A DNA stretch of 64,000 bases from Miscanthus floridulus. Lineage: Eukaryota > Streptophyta > Magnoliopsida > Poales > Poaceae. The position numbers and the translations under genes were made by a program. Of the stretch, positions 33,625 through 47,000 are shown one piece after another (positions within the stretch are counted from its first letter, which is position 1; each line of letters starts with the position of its first letter). The stretch is from positions 102,140,166-102,204,165 of the forward strand of contig NC_089587.1 of assembly GCF_019320115.1 (NCBI RefSeq), read 5' to 3'. The notes beneath the pieces are model-generated. The model did no database searches and was not told the DNA's origin. It saw nothing but the letters and a program-made list of their open reading frames with translations.

Positions 33625-36396
33625 ATGGCGTCATCATCTGCTTCCTCCAATCCTCTCCTCGCCCAGCCCGTCACGGAAAAGCTTAGCAAGAACAATCACG
33701 CCCTGTGGAAGGCACAGGTGCGTGCTGCGATCCGTGGTGCTCGTCTTCAGGGGTACCTCACGGGTGCCACCCCTATACCTGTGGCGGAGCTTGTGCAGAA
33801 GGGCGCTGATGGGAAGGAAGTGAGGGTTCCCAATCCGGCGCGCGAAGACTGGGAGGCCACGGACCAACAGGTCCTTAGCTACCTCCTCGCGTCGGTCACC
33901 AAGGATGTCCTCACACAGGTGGCCACCAGCGCCACCGCGGCGGACTCCTAGAAGATCATTGAAGACATGTTCGCGTCACAGACGCGAGCGTGATCCATCA
34001 ACATGCGGATTGCTCTGGCAACGACCAAGAAGGAGAATTCGTCCGTTGCCGAGTACTTTGCCAAGATGAAGGCTCTTGGCGACGACATGGCGGCTGCAGG
34101 ACGGCCCCTAGAAGATGAAGAACTGGTGGAGTACATCATCACCGGCTTGGGCGAAGATTTCTCGCCCATCGTCTCTGCTCTATGCGCTAGAGTGGAACCC
34201 ATCTCCGTTGGTGAGCTTTATTCACAACTTCTCAATTTTGAAACTAGAATGGACTTGATCTATGGAGGCAGCCCTGGGTCTGGATCGGCAAACTCGGCAT
34301 CTCGTGGTCGTGGCTCGTGGCGCAGGAAGAATCAGGCACGTGGGAGAGGCCCCTCGCGTGGGGGCGCGCAGTTTGGCCGCGGCGGGTCCAGTCGCGGGCC
34401 TCCTGCAGGAGGTCGTGGCTCCCACAACAACAACTCCCGCAGCTTCTACAACAACAATAGTCGCGGGACATCTGGTGGTGCGCCCGATTCAGATGACAAC
34501 AGGTGCCAGGTGTGCTTCAAGAAGAATCACTCAGCCGCTAAATGCTGGCACAGGTTCGATGAGAACTTTGTGCCAGATCAGCGTCTTGTTGCAGCAGCTA
34601 CAAACTCGTATGGCATGGACACCAACTGGTACACTGATACCGGTGCTACGGATCATGTGACAAGCAATCTCGAGCAGCTGTCTCTCAAGAAACAGTATCA
34701 TGGCGGTGATCAGATCCACACAGCTAGTGGAACAGGTATGAACATTAGTCACATTGGTCGTACTACAGTTCGTGCCCCCACTCGTAACATACAATTAAAT
34801 GATGTTCTTTACGTTCCACAAGCCAAGAAAAATCTTGTTTCAGTTCATCGTCTTACCGCTGACAACTCTGTCTTTATAGAATTTCACCCTGATTTCTTTC
34901 TGATTAAGGATCAGGAAACGAAGAATACGCTCCTTAGAGGAAGGTGTCACAGGGGTCTCTATCCTTTACCTATGCCAACAATAAAGCAAGCCTACAACTC
35001 CAATAGATTGCCCCTGTCTCGATGGCATAGTAGGCTGGGTCATCCATCTTCGTTAATTGTTAAGCAAGTTGTCAGTAATAATAGTCTCCCATATATCGAT
35101 GAGTCGTTGAGTCAGTCAGTTTGTGATGCTTGTCAGTAAGGGAAGAGCCATCAGTTGCCCTATCCCAAGTCTTCTAGTATTTCCAAGTCTCCTTTAGAAC
35201 TTGTGTTCTCTGATGTCTGGGGTCATGCACCAGAATCAGTTGGTCGAAAATGATATTATGTTAGTTTCATTGATGATTTTAGCAAGTTCACCTGGATTTA
35301 CTTTCTTAAGCACAAGTCTGAAGTATTTCAAAAATTTCAAGAGTTTCAAACTCTTGTTGAACGCTTGTTTGATCGTAAGATTCTTGCCATGCAAACTGAC
35401 TGGGGAGGCGAATATCAGACACTTAATTCCTTTTTTAATAAAGCTGGCATCGTTCATCTTGTTTCTTGTCCACACGCTCATCAGCAAAATGGGTCAGCTG
35501 AGAGAAAACACCGTCACATAGTTGAAGTCGGTCTCTCTCTCTTATCTCATGCGGCTATGCCCCTAAAATTTTGGGATGAAGCCTTCTAAACAGCAGTTTA
35601 TCTCATCAATCGTGTACCCAGCAAAATGATTGGTCATGCTACGCCTCTAGAGCGTCTCTTTAATCAAAAACCAGATTACTCCTCGATGAGAGTTTTTGGA
35701 TGTGCTTGTTGGCCTCATCTTCGCCCCTATAATAAGCACAAACTAGAATTTCGATCCAAAAGATGTGTCTTTCTTGGTTATAGCACCTTGCACAAAGGCT
35801 ACAAGTGCCTTGATGTCTCCACTGGCCGTGTTTACATCTCCAGGGATGTGATCTTTGATGAAAATATTTTTCCCTTCACCGAGCTGCATCCCAATGCTGA
35901 TGCCCGTCTTCACTTCGAGATCTTATGTCTTCCTTCTGATCTTGTTTATCCGTATGTAGGGGGCGAACATGCAGCAGATCAATGTGCTAATGGTTCATCT
36001 AATTCTTCTAATGTTTCCTCTGAGTTGCATGATGAGAATCAGGGAGACGCCGGTGACAATTTGGAAGGAACCAGTGTACACGGAGCAAACCAGACAGGCA
36101 CAAACTCCGGAGGCGATTCGCATGCGGGCTCGGGATCGGAGTCTGGTTCAGGCGCGTCCATTGGCCAACCGCCGGACGCCATGCTATCTCCGGTTTCCCC
36201 TCTCACGACGGCACCCGATCCGGACAACGCGCCGCACCAGCCAGGCGCGGCCACGTCTTCTTCCCCGCGTGTGGGAGATTCGCTAGGCCAGGCGGGCCAG
36301 GCAGGCCAGACTGCTGCTACGCCAATAGATCTGCATGCGAGATCGTCTGCGGCACCTCCAGCTGTAACCCGACCTGTAACCAGACTTCAAAGTGGC
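33625..36396 (+). pseudogene. Copia Gag, protease and integrase (5' part of gag-pol)
   Basis: Translation starts MASSSASSNPLLAQPVTEKL at 33625. The gag core includes NHALWKAQVRAAIRGARLQG, and the zinc knuckle is CQVCFKKNHSAAKC (near 34505). The protease has WYTDTGATDHVTSN. The integrase has SRWHSRLGHPS, CDACQ, FIDDFSKFTW, MQTDWGGEYQ and NGSAERKHRH, so its catalytic D, D and E are kept. In-frame stops are at 33949, 33991, 35137, 35251 and 35587, with no frame change. The reading frame is cut by the gypsy insertion just after TRLQSG and resumes at 49692 in the same phase. Most stops fit single transitions such as CAA to TAA. Confidence 0.9.
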
Positions 36397-36794
36397 TATC
36401 GATACGGGACCCACAGGATACCCCACAAAGGAGAGAGAAGATCTAGTCTAACTAGGATTCTTCCCTTGTAATCCTAGTAGTAGTACTATTCAGTAATCCT
36501 ACTAGTAACTCTCATTATAAACCGACTAGGACTCTGGCCTCCTGACTATATAAAGGAGGGCAGGGCTCCTGGACGAAAGGGACGACAATTGTACAACACA
36601 ACATATCACAATCAATCCAACACAAAGGCTAACGCCGACTAGACGTAGGGTTATTACTCGATCTACGATCGAGGGCCTGAACCAGGATAAATCGACTGTC
36701 TCTTGCGTTCACCGTCGAGTTCTGCATACGTCGAAACCCGAACATATTGTCCCGGGGATCCCCGGGGTAGGCTATCGGTGGTAAAACATCGACA
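36397..36794 (+). repeat. 5' LTR of the gypsy element
   Basis: The repeat holds a TATA box (CTATATAAAGGAGG at about 36546) and, near its end, the perfect 16-bp palindrome CCCGGGGATCCCCGGG (36751-36766). Confidence 0.92.
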
Positions 36795-36796
36795 GC

Positions 36797-36815
36797 TGGC
36801 GCACCAGGTAGGGGG
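36797..36815 (+). other. Candidate primer-binding site of the gypsy element
   Basis: TGGCGCACCAGGTAGGGGG lies two bases after the 5' LTR, a site also seen in other grass gypsy elements. The cognate tRNA is not identified here. Confidence 0.7.
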
Positions 36816-36842
36816 TTCAGCAACTTTGCATCCGAGAGCTCG

Positions 36843-39800
36843 ATGGACCTCGATAACATGATCTTCCCGACGGGATCAACTTTCATCTTTAGCTCATGGA
36901 TCTACGAGGCAGACAACTACGGCAAGCTTCAAAGCCGTCTCCTCGAAGATCCGGATCATCATGAAGAAATTCCTATTTCGACAACTACGATGGATCAGCT
37001 CACCAGAAGATTCGCACAGCTCATAATATCCGATTCAAATAAGATTTCACGGCTACGCGCACCCGACTCGAATTCAAGCTCCGTATCCAAGGTGAAGTCT
37101 AACTCGAGTGCTTTTGAGAAACCGAGTTCTTTTTTGGTAGGATTCCAGAGCACAACCCAAAACAACTCGGATTACCCTCAGAGTTCTTTCAAAAAGTCGA
37201 GTTCTTTTCCATTTGGGCTCGACAACACGACAAAATCCTATCAGGGACAGTTCGAAAGGTCTTTTAATCCAATGCTTGGGATACCACTGACAGGAGCCCA
37301 GGAGGGTCTCATGCTAACAATAACATCGCAAGACTGTATCATCCACTGGCGAGGTTCCATTCCTGAAGATAGCGGAACCCAACTAGTCAGCACAACAACA
37401 ACAATTATTCTACCTTACCAAGAAGGAGACTCGATCTACGACATTGAGGCATCTACTGAAGTCATCAGTGACTCTGACAGTACGAAAACTAACACCAATA
37501 ACAGAACGGCTCACGCACGGGAAGTGCTCATGGTTCGACATCCTCGGTCACCATTAAACCCCCTAGAAGCACCCGATGTCAGGTCATCAGATGAATCAGA
37601 ATCCAACATATCACCCTTTGCCTAGGGCTACGATGGAGAAACCGAGAGTCAGAGACAGGCTAGAGAAAGGAAAAACAAGTTGAAGCAAGGGCGCCAACAC
37701 CGCGCTAGGCAGTGCAGAGAAGCCTGGATCAGATACGAGTTAGATTTGGTTGAATACGATAAAAGAAAATCACAACAAACCGAAGAAAGACGCACGGTGA
37801 ATACGCCTTACGATAAGATTCGAGAAGCATTAGAAGAACTCAGGGCAACTTCACATCACGGAGAGAAGTACGAATAGCTCCAGGACTTGCTCCGGTCGAT
37901 GATCCCAAGAACGCATGAAGAGAGAGCCCGATCAAGACTACCCGCCAGATCAACAACCCGCAGGCAAGAAGATCAAAATCAAAGGAAGTCCGCTTTCGAA
38001 AGACTTGGGCCAAGTGGAAGCCATAACGGAGAAAGTAGGAAGGAATATAATCAAGGCCACCAATTTGAACAACCAAGGAAGACCAGGAGTAGGGTGCCTA
38101 CCCAGACAGCCTCGCAGACTTATTCCCATCAAAACAACACTTGGCCAGAAGAAGGTGCCGAATCTAAATTCAAAGAAGCCAGAACGCACGATAGATTCCC
38201 CTGTTTCACGAACAGGTTGGCATCAGTACGATTACCTCACAAATTTAAACCGTCTAACCACTCCAAGTATGATGGCAAAACCGAACCAAGGCAATGGCTC
38301 AGAATATATTCACAATCAATTGAACTAGCCGGAGGAGACGACGATATCAAAACCTTGTTCTTTCCCATGGCACTAGAAACTATGCCCCTCCAATGGTTCG
38401 ACAAGTTAAATCCAGGATCTATCAAAAATTGGGAGGACTTGCAAAGAGCTTTTTGTGAAAATTTTGCAGGAATCATTACACACCCAATCACTCATGCAGA
38501 ACTGAAAGGACTCAAGCAAAAGGGAGGCGAAAGTCTCAGAAATTACTATCGACAATTCGGCGAACTACGGGCTCAAGTGCATGACATCACCGAACGAGAA
38601 GTAATTGAAGCTTTCTCTCACGGAATCATGGCTAGGTGGCAATTTCAAGATTTCTGCAAAGAAAATCCAAGAAACAATGAAGAATTCAGGCGAACAGTGG
38701 AAAAGATGATTACTGCAGAAGAAAAAACACGAGAGAGGTTTCCAGATAGAAGCAACCAGGACAACCCGGACAAGCAAAATCATCGAAATAGCAGACATCA
38801 AGAAAGGAAACATAGACCAGACAATACCATGGCAATGGCTGACAAATCAAAGAAGTTTTCCAAACCCAGAAGATATGATGACATTGAAAACATATGTTGC
38901 CCATTGCACCCTAATGGGAGGCACACCATCAGAAATTGTTACACTTTCAATGATCGATACACAAGAAAAGATAGTAAGGAGAACACCAAAGAGGACAATC
39001 AGAAAAAAGATGAAGACAACCATGAGGACAAAGGATTCCAAAAACCCAGGGGAACGATAGCAGTGATCTTCTCAGGGGCTCCAGATTGCAGAAGCAAACA
39101 TCAAGAAAAACTAGCACTATGGACTATCATGACAGCAGAACCAGCTACACCAAGATATCTCAATTGGTCACAGTATCCTATTCAATTTACCAGAGAAGAC
39201 CAATGGACTAGCATGGGAAACGCAGGCCATTATCCACTGGTTCTAGATCCAACTATTGCTGGTATGACTGTCACCAAAGTATTAATCGACGGGGGAGCCG
39301 GACTCAACATCATCTTTTCAGAAACACTAAGGAAGATGGGACTACAACTCGCCGGGATGATCACACCAATAAGCACACCTTTTTATGGAATAGTACCTGG
39401 CAAAGCAGCCATGCCGCTCGGACAAATTACTCTACCAGTCACTTTTGGAACACCCTCAAACTACCATACGGAATTCATCAAATTTGAGGTGGCGGACTTT
39501 GAGTCATCATACCACGCGATTCTTGGACGACCAGCACTAGCGAAATTCATGGCAATACCACATTACCCGTATTTGCTGCTCAAGATGCCAGGACCTAATG
39601 GAGTACTTTCTCTTCGAAGTGACTTGAAACACGCCTTTGACTGCGATGTTCAAGCAATCCAGATTGTAGCCAGAGCACAAGATGACCAAAGTAGAAAAGA
39701 AATAGCCACAATTGCTGCAGAGATAAGCCAAGAAGAATTAGAAATACCGGCTAAAAAGCCTAGCATCATCACGCCACCAAAAGAAGCTGACGTCAAGCAG

Positions 39801-39866
39801 ATCGACCTGGGTACTGGCGATACCTCCAAGACAGCAACTATCAGTGCTCACCTCTCAGCAAAATAG
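36843..39866 (+). pseudogene. Gypsy Gag and protease
   Basis: The frame starts MDLDNMIFPTGSTF at 36843. In-frame TAG codons at 37623 and 37875 break it, and it is then open to 39866. The gag core is YDGKTEPRQWLRIYSQSIEL, MALETMPLQWFDKL and HITHAELKGLKQ-like sequence (38240-38700). A zinc-binding-like CPLHPNGRHTIRNC lies near 38900. The protease follows with VLIDGGAGLNIIFSETLRKM (near 39280), where the usual D-S/T-G is D-G-G, and AILGRPALAKFM. Gag packages RNA, and the protease matures the polyprotein. A TAG at 39864 separates it from pol. Confidence 0.88.
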
Positions 39867-42800
39867 GAACACGCGCTCACCAACTTTCTTCGAGACAACA
39901 AAGATATCTTCGCTTGGAAGCCGGCCGACATGCCAGGTGTTCCAAGAGAGTTGGCTAAGCACAGAATTGATGTTAATGAAAGCTCCAAGCCCATAAAGCA
40001 ACGGCTACGACGATTCTCACCCGACAAAAAGGCAGCGATTAAAAAGGAAATCACAAAACTAATGGCAGCCGGATTCATCAGAGAAATCCTTTATCCAGAC
40101 TAGCTAGCAAACCCGGTCCTTGTGTAGAAAAAGAACATAGACGAGTGGCGTATGTGCGTCGACTACACGGATCTCAACAAACATTGCCCAAAAGATCCAT
40201 TCGGGCTACCACGCATTGACCAGATAGTTGACTCAACAGCAGGGTCTGCACTATTATCCTTTCTCGATTGCTATTCAGGGTATCACCAGATCGCATTAAA
40301 AGAACAAGACCAGAGCAAGACATCTTTTATTACTCCGTTCGGTGCTTACTGTTACAAGACCATGTCGTTTGGACTAAAGAACGCCGGCGCCACATACCAA
40401 AGAGCTATCCAAACTTGCCTTGGGGATCAAATCGGTGAAAATGTGGAGGCATACGTGGATGATGTAGTGGTGAAAACGAAGAACCCAGACACTATGATTG
40501 AAGATTTAGAGCAAACATTCGAAAACTTGAAGAGATGGAGATGGAAGTTGAACCCAAATAAATGTGTATTCGGAGTTCCTTCAGGACAACTACTCGGATT
40601 TTTGGTCAGTCAGCGCGGGATTGAAGCCAGCACCAAGCAAATTCGAGCTATAACAGAAATGGGCCCACTTAGAAGTATCAAAGATGTGCAGAAGCTAACA
40701 GGATGCATGGCGGCCCTCAACCGTTTCATATCAAGACTCAGCGAAAAGGGGTTACCTTTCTTTAAACTACTAAAGAAGATAGACAAGTTTGAGTGGACAA
40801 AGGAGGCCGACGAAGCCTTCAAGAAACTTAAGGCATACCTCACATCCTCACCAATTCTCACACCCCCAAGGAAAGATGAAGACATGATGTTATACATTGT
40901 GGCGACTACTGCTGTGGTCAGCACGGCAGTAGTCATAGAAAGAGAAGAAGAAGAACGCGTGTATAAAGTACAACGACCCGTATACTACATCAGCGAAGTA
41001 TTATCTGAATCAAAAATACGGTACCCGCATATACAAAAACTACTCTACGCCCTATTGATCACTTCACGCAAGCTTTGCCACTATTTTGAAAGCCACCAGA
41101 TCACAGTAGTGACAGACTTCCCGCTCGGAGACATCTTACACAACAGAGATGCAACGGGACGCATATCAAAGTGGGCAGTCGAACTAGGAGCTCTTAACAT
41201 CAATTTCACCCTGCGGAAGGCAATCAAATCTCAAGCCCTTGCCGATTTTGTGGCTGAGTGGACAGAGATTCAACAACCTTTATCAGATACAATCCTTGAC
41301 CACTGGAAGATGTACTTTGATGGGTCACTCAAACTAGGCGGAGCTGGTGCAGGCGTCCTCCTCATTTCTCCAGAAGAAAAACAACTCAAGTACGTCCTTC
41401 AGATATTATGGCAAGCTACAAATAACGAAGCAGAATATGAAGCCCTCATCCACGGGCTATGAGTGGCAATTACCCTCAGAATAAAAAGATTACTCGTGTA
41501 CGGCGATTCAGCAGTAGTCATCAACCAAGTCAACAAAGATTAGGATTGCACAAAAGAAAACATGGGTGCTTACTGTGCTGAAATACGGAAACTTGAAAAA
41601 CATTTCCAAGGATTAGAAATTTTACATGTCCTACGCGATTCCAACATTGCAGCAGATGTCCTTGACAAGCTCGGATCAGACATAGCGAAGGTTCCACCCG
41701 GTGTATTCATAGAAGAGCTATCAGTTCCCTCTATCAAACAACCCGGTGAAACAACCCATGAAATTCAGGCTAAAAGCATTCAGATCTTGGTAATCAACAC
41801 TTCATGGAGCCAAGTTTTCATCGACTATATCAAAGAAAATAAATTGCCAGCAGATAAAGCAGAAGCCACCCAAGTTGTTTGTAGAAGCAAAAACTACGTT
41901 CTAGTAGGAGATAGACTTTACAGAAGAGCAGCATCATCAGGAGTACTCCTAAAATGTGTCTCATTTGAAGAAGGCAAAGAGATCCTAGATGAAATACACT
42001 CAGGTTGCTGTGGAATTCATGTCGCCTCAAGGACACTGGTTGGCAAAGCATTTCGCACAGGATTCTACTGGCCAACCGCTTTGAAAGACGCAGAAGAACT
42101 TGTCAGAAAATGCAAAGGTTGCCAAATGTTTGCAAGACAAGCCCATGTACCAGCTCACAATCTTATCTGCATCCCACCTGCTTGGCCTTTTTCCTGTTGG
42201 GGGCTGGATCAAGTAGGACCCCTAAAGAAAGCAAAAGGCGGCTTCGAGTACATCTTCGTAGCAATCGACAAGTTCACCAAGTGGATTGAATACAAACCAC
42301 TCACGAAGTACAGCGCAACCAAAGCAGTCGAGTTCATCCAAGACATTACGCACCGCTTCGACATGCCCAATCGAATCATCATAGATCTAGGCTCCCCCTT
42401 CACAGCTACAGAATTCAAAAGCTGGGCACAAGACTGTGGTTTCAGTATAGACTATGCATCTATTGCACATCCAGAAGCCAACGGACAAGTAGAAAGGGCT
42501 AATGACTCATACTAGCTGGATTAAAACCAAGGTTATACGAAGAACTAATGGACTATGGGTCCAAATGGATTGAAGAATTACCGAAAGTAGTATGGGGCCT
42601 ACGAACTCAAATAAGCAGAGCAACAGGCTACTCACCCTTCTTCCTAGTTTACGGGTCAGAGGCCATACTGCCTGCCGACTTGATCTGGACATCACCAAAG
42701 ATAGAACAATACGATGAAGGAGAAGCAGAACACATAAGAAGATTAGAACTCGACAGCTCAGAAGAAGTCAGAATAAACGCTACCCTCCAATCAGCCAGAT

Positions 42801-43041
42801 ACCTACAAGGTTTAAGATGACACTACAACAAGAGTACCCATCCTCGATCATTACAAGTCGGAGACTTAGTGCTAAGAAGGATACAAAAGACTGACGGACG
42901 ACATAAGCTGCTCAGTCCATGGGAGGTCCGTTCATTGTCACAAAAGTCACTGAACTAGGCACATACAAGTTAATAACCGAAGATGGAAGAGAAGTCAGCA
43001 ATACATGGCACATCAGCCAGCTAAGAAGATTCTACGCATAG
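39867..43041 (+). pseudogene. Gypsy Pol: reverse transcriptase, RNase H, integrase
   Basis: RT blocks are MCVDYTDLNKHCPKDPFGLP, FLDCYSGYHQI, PFGAYCYKTMSFGLKNAGAT and the catalytic EAYVDDVVVKT (near 40455). RNase H shows MYFDGSLKLGGAGAGVLL and NNEAEYEALIHGL. Integrase has the H-H-C-C finger (IHSGCCGIHVASR to CKGCQMF), the core LDQVGPL and AIDKFTKWIEYKPL, and ANGQVERAN. In-frame stops lie near 40101, 40123, 41460 and 41540. One-base losses near 42505 and 42920 shift the frame. Coding ends SNTWHISQLRRFYA at 43041. This copy is inactive. Confidence 0.9.
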
Positions 43042-43209
43042 AAGTAACTCAAGAAAAACATATATGCAAGCCACAAGGAACCAACGTTCACAATCGATAA
43101 AGGACAAATATTCTTCGACAACATATGTATTAGTTTATATTCATGATCAATAAAGATAATATTCATCCACAGCATGTCTTGTCATGACTTTCAACGAGTT
43201 GTTTTCATG

Positions 43210-43620
43210 AAACAAAAAGCAAAATGGCTGAAAACATGCCTGAGCATCCCGGCCGAGAGCAAAATAGCTGAAAACACGCTTGAGCCCGCCGATGAGGGTA
43301 GCTAAAAGCTAACACCCGAAACAAAAAGCAAAATGGCTGAAAACATGCCTGAGCATCCCGGCCGAGAGCAAAATAGCTGAAAACACGCTTGAGCCCGCCG
43401 ATGAGGGTAGCTAAAAGCTAACACCCGAAACAAAAAGCAAAATGGCTGAAAACATGTCTGAGCATCCTGGCCAAGAGCAAAATAGCTGAAAAGACACTTG
43501 AGCCCGTCGATGAGGGTAGCTAAAAGCTAACACCCAAAACAAAAAGCAAAATGGCGGAAAACATGCCTGAGCATCCCGGCCGAGAGCAAAATAGAGGGTA
43601 GCTAAAAGATAACACCTAAA
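43210..43620. repeat. 109-bp tandem repeats, about 3.7 copies
   Basis: Units begin AAACAAAAAGCAAAATGGC at 43210, 43319, 43428 and 43537, a constant period of 109 bp. Units one and two are almost identical, the third has point changes, and the fourth has an internal deletion. They lie just after the gypsy integrase. Confidence 0.92.
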
Positions 43621-44089
43621 ACTAGTCGACCAAAATTGAACTTCAAAAGACCCTCCAGCTCTTTGATCCGAAAAGCAAGAGGCTCGGGGGCTACATCCAG
43701 ATAGGAATACTTTTTCCTCAGAAAAGCACAAGCGCCACTCAAAAAAAGCATTTAGATGCCGAAATTCGTCAAGGCAACATTCTATGCCGAGTTGTTTTTA
43801 CATAGCGCAGACGAAAGGTTGTCAACACAAAGATTTACATCTAACAAGTCATAGCATGGACAAAGCACTCGACGGATCACAAAAGAGGAAGAAAAGAAAA
43901 GTACTTGACAAATCGAGGGGTCTCGTCAGGATAACGCACAGAGTTGTTTGCGGAGCAGAGACGAAAACGGGACAAAGTACTCAGCAAGTCAAGTAACTTC
44001 GACCACACCCAGGCAAAGAATACATCAACGAAAATAAAGAATCTTCATTTAAAGAGGAGTGTAATATTACAAGGGGCTGGTCAATTGGA

Positions 44090-47000
44090 TCAGGCATTGT
44101 CATCAGGAAGGGAAATGTCAATATTTAGACTGTCTACAACCCTACTGGCTAAACCTTCGACCTCAGGCTCCATCCTCTCAATGGCATCAAGGTATTCTTG
44201 GCTATCAGCTTCCTCTGCTATCTTGGACAGAGGCGCCTCTGGAGCAAGGACCCGGACCTGGGCCAGCATATTCTTGGTACATACTTGAGCACACTTCTTC
44301 GCAAACTCTTGGAAACGAGTTGGAATCTGGGGAATGAACTACGCCCAAGATTGCCCGTCATCCGCTGGAGTCTGGAGAACATCAGCTACTGAATGAAAAG
44401 ATTTCCACAAAATGTTCCAATTTTCAGTAGTCGTTGCTAGCTTCCTGGATAAGCCTTCAATAGTTTTTTTGGGCCTGCACAAGATCTCTGTCAGCTCCAC
44501 GCCTAATCAGCTTAGCAAGGGCGAGTTCTTCCTCAGCATGAGTAATTACCTCCTCAGCCTTATTATGACTAGAGCGGACAAGAGCCTTCATTTTATTGAT
44601 ACTCTCCGAGAGCTTCTGCTTCTCAACTCGGAGAACTAGACAAGACACCGAAGAACAAGTCAGCGAAAAAAGAAGTCAAAATACAAGAATAAATAGGCAG
44701 AACCCACGGCACCTTTGCATTCATTCTTCACAGACTCCACCGCGGCATCTCTCTGCTTCTCCGTCTCCACTACCCGGGCACGAAGGGTCTTCTCCTCATT
44801 TTGGTGCATTTGACGCTCTGTCTCCAACTCAGCCCAGAGGAGGTCGAGATTGGCTTTCAGAGCGTCCACCTTAGAAGACAACTTTCTCTCATTTTCAGAT
44901 GAGAAAAAGAAGCCAGAATGATCACGAGAGAAAGACTGAGCAAAAAGAGGCAAAGAGAAACAAGGCATAAGGACAGAAGAAAAACAAGCATGCAAAAGAG
45001 GAGTGGCAGTAAAACCTACCTGGAGCTTTTCACCAAAAGAAGTCGCGAGGGTCGACAAGCTCCCCCAGGCTGCGGTCAGCTCCGATAACCGATGGGTGGC
45101 ATCAAACTATTGCACCACGTCATCGGAAAAAGAGGGACCGCCAGAAGCAAGAGAAGGGGAAGGAGAGGCCGGCTGGGGCGAAGAAGGAATGACCAAAGCA
45201 ACCTCTAGGGAAGCCGGAGCCAAACCCTCAGAAGGACCCGGCGCGACGGCCACAGTCACCTCCGGAGCGGCCAAGTCCACAACTTTGCCAGGGAGCTCCG
45301 AAGCCCCCATAGCAACTTCATCAACAGAATGTTGTGAGTCCTGAGGCTCGGAACTCGTTGGCACGGCGGGAGGCAGAGAAGAAGTCGATGAAGAAACGAG
45401 AGAAGACGAAACACTAAAAAGTGATAAAAGGAAGCACCGATAAGAACCAGAAGAAGGAAGATAGAAGCCAAAAAGATAAAGCCAGAATCTACTCACCCAA
45501 CCACTCTCTTCTTCGCGAAGCCAAAAGAAGGCCTCGCAAGGGGAACCACTACGGCGAAAACGTCCCCGCCACCCGGCGACGGGAGCGGGATAGCCGACAA
45601 CGGAGCCGTGGAAGAAGCCAGGGCTGGAGCCGTGGAAGAACTCTGCACTAGAGGAGCGGTAGAGCTCGGTACCGAGGCTACCAAAGAACTCGACACCGGA
45701 GCTTCAGAAGAAGTCGGCGCGGGAGCCTCGGAAGAACTCACACCCGACCTCCAATTACTTCAAAAAGTTCAAGACTAAAAGTCAAGACAAAGAAGAGAAA
45801 TTCAATGCAACAGGAATATGAAAAACAACTCACCGCCGCATGATGAGGGGTACTTCATCATCCTCTTCTCCCTCAGCCAAGGAAACCAGAGCACCTGCTA
45901 AAAAAAGGATAAAAAGTACTCGGTTCAAGAGAGAAACAGGAAAACAAAGGAACAAAGAGTATTAAATGTGCTCACCTAAGAGCATGCTAGTAACAACTGA
46001 AGTACCTAAGGAAGTACTTGGTTTGCGAGGCTTCTTGGAGATAGGCAGGCCAGATGAAGACCCATCCGTTTGCCCCCTCTTCGGGACACTGTGAGGACCG
46101 CGAGGGACTAGACGAGGAACATATTCTTCATATACATCAACAAATCCAGAAGAAACCCCAAGAAGGGCGGTAGAGGTTTGGGACTTACTAGTTGCAGAAG
46201 TTCTAGCAAGTTTATCCCCAGTCTCCGCCATGGCAGGGAGAACATCAAGAGGGATCGGGTCGGCAAAGTTCCGCCCAAGCTCCTGCGAAAAAGGATAAAA
46301 CACCGAGACAAAGAAAAGCTAAGCAAAAACAGATGCAGCAAGAGTACATAAAGTACTCAAACAAAAAGATAGACAACTCACAGCTGGGGGCGGGTTGTTG
46401 GCTGAGAACTCAGAGACAGCAGGAGGAATGACGCTTACTCCTTTCAACATCTTCTGGAGACGCTCGAGTACCTCCTCACCAGTCAGCTCAAGAGTCGGGA
46501 CCATGCATGAAGGATCCTCGGCCCCAGAATACTCGAAGCCAAGGTGCTCCCGCTCTTTCAAAGGCTGAACCCGGCGACGAAGAAAGCTCGAAACAACACC
46601 GAAGCCGGTCAAACCCTGCTGTTTCAGCATACTAATCCTATCAAGGAGTGGCTGGATCACTTGAATCTTAGCAGGTGACTCAAGTTTCTTGTCCCATCGG
46701 TCATTCACCATAGGACCAGATCCAGAGTGGACGACAAGGGAAGGGATTAAATTGGCAGCGTAAAACCACTCGGCACGCCAATCTTTTACAGAATCGACCA
46801 GGTCATAGTCAAAAAACTTAATCTTGAGACCCTGGCGAAACTGAATCCTGCAACCGCCAAGAACGCTGGTTTCTTCACGGCGGGGTTGAGGTTTCAGACG
46901 AAAGAAAAAGCGAAAAAGAGATAGAGAAGGAGGGATTCTAAGGAAAGCTTCACAAAGATGAACGAAAATAGAAAGATGGAGAACAGCATTGGGGGTTAGA

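Noticed and set aside
43210..43620. CRISPR-like array
   Set aside because: The 109-bp units are directly contiguous, with no unique spacers, and the setting is a plant retrotransposon.
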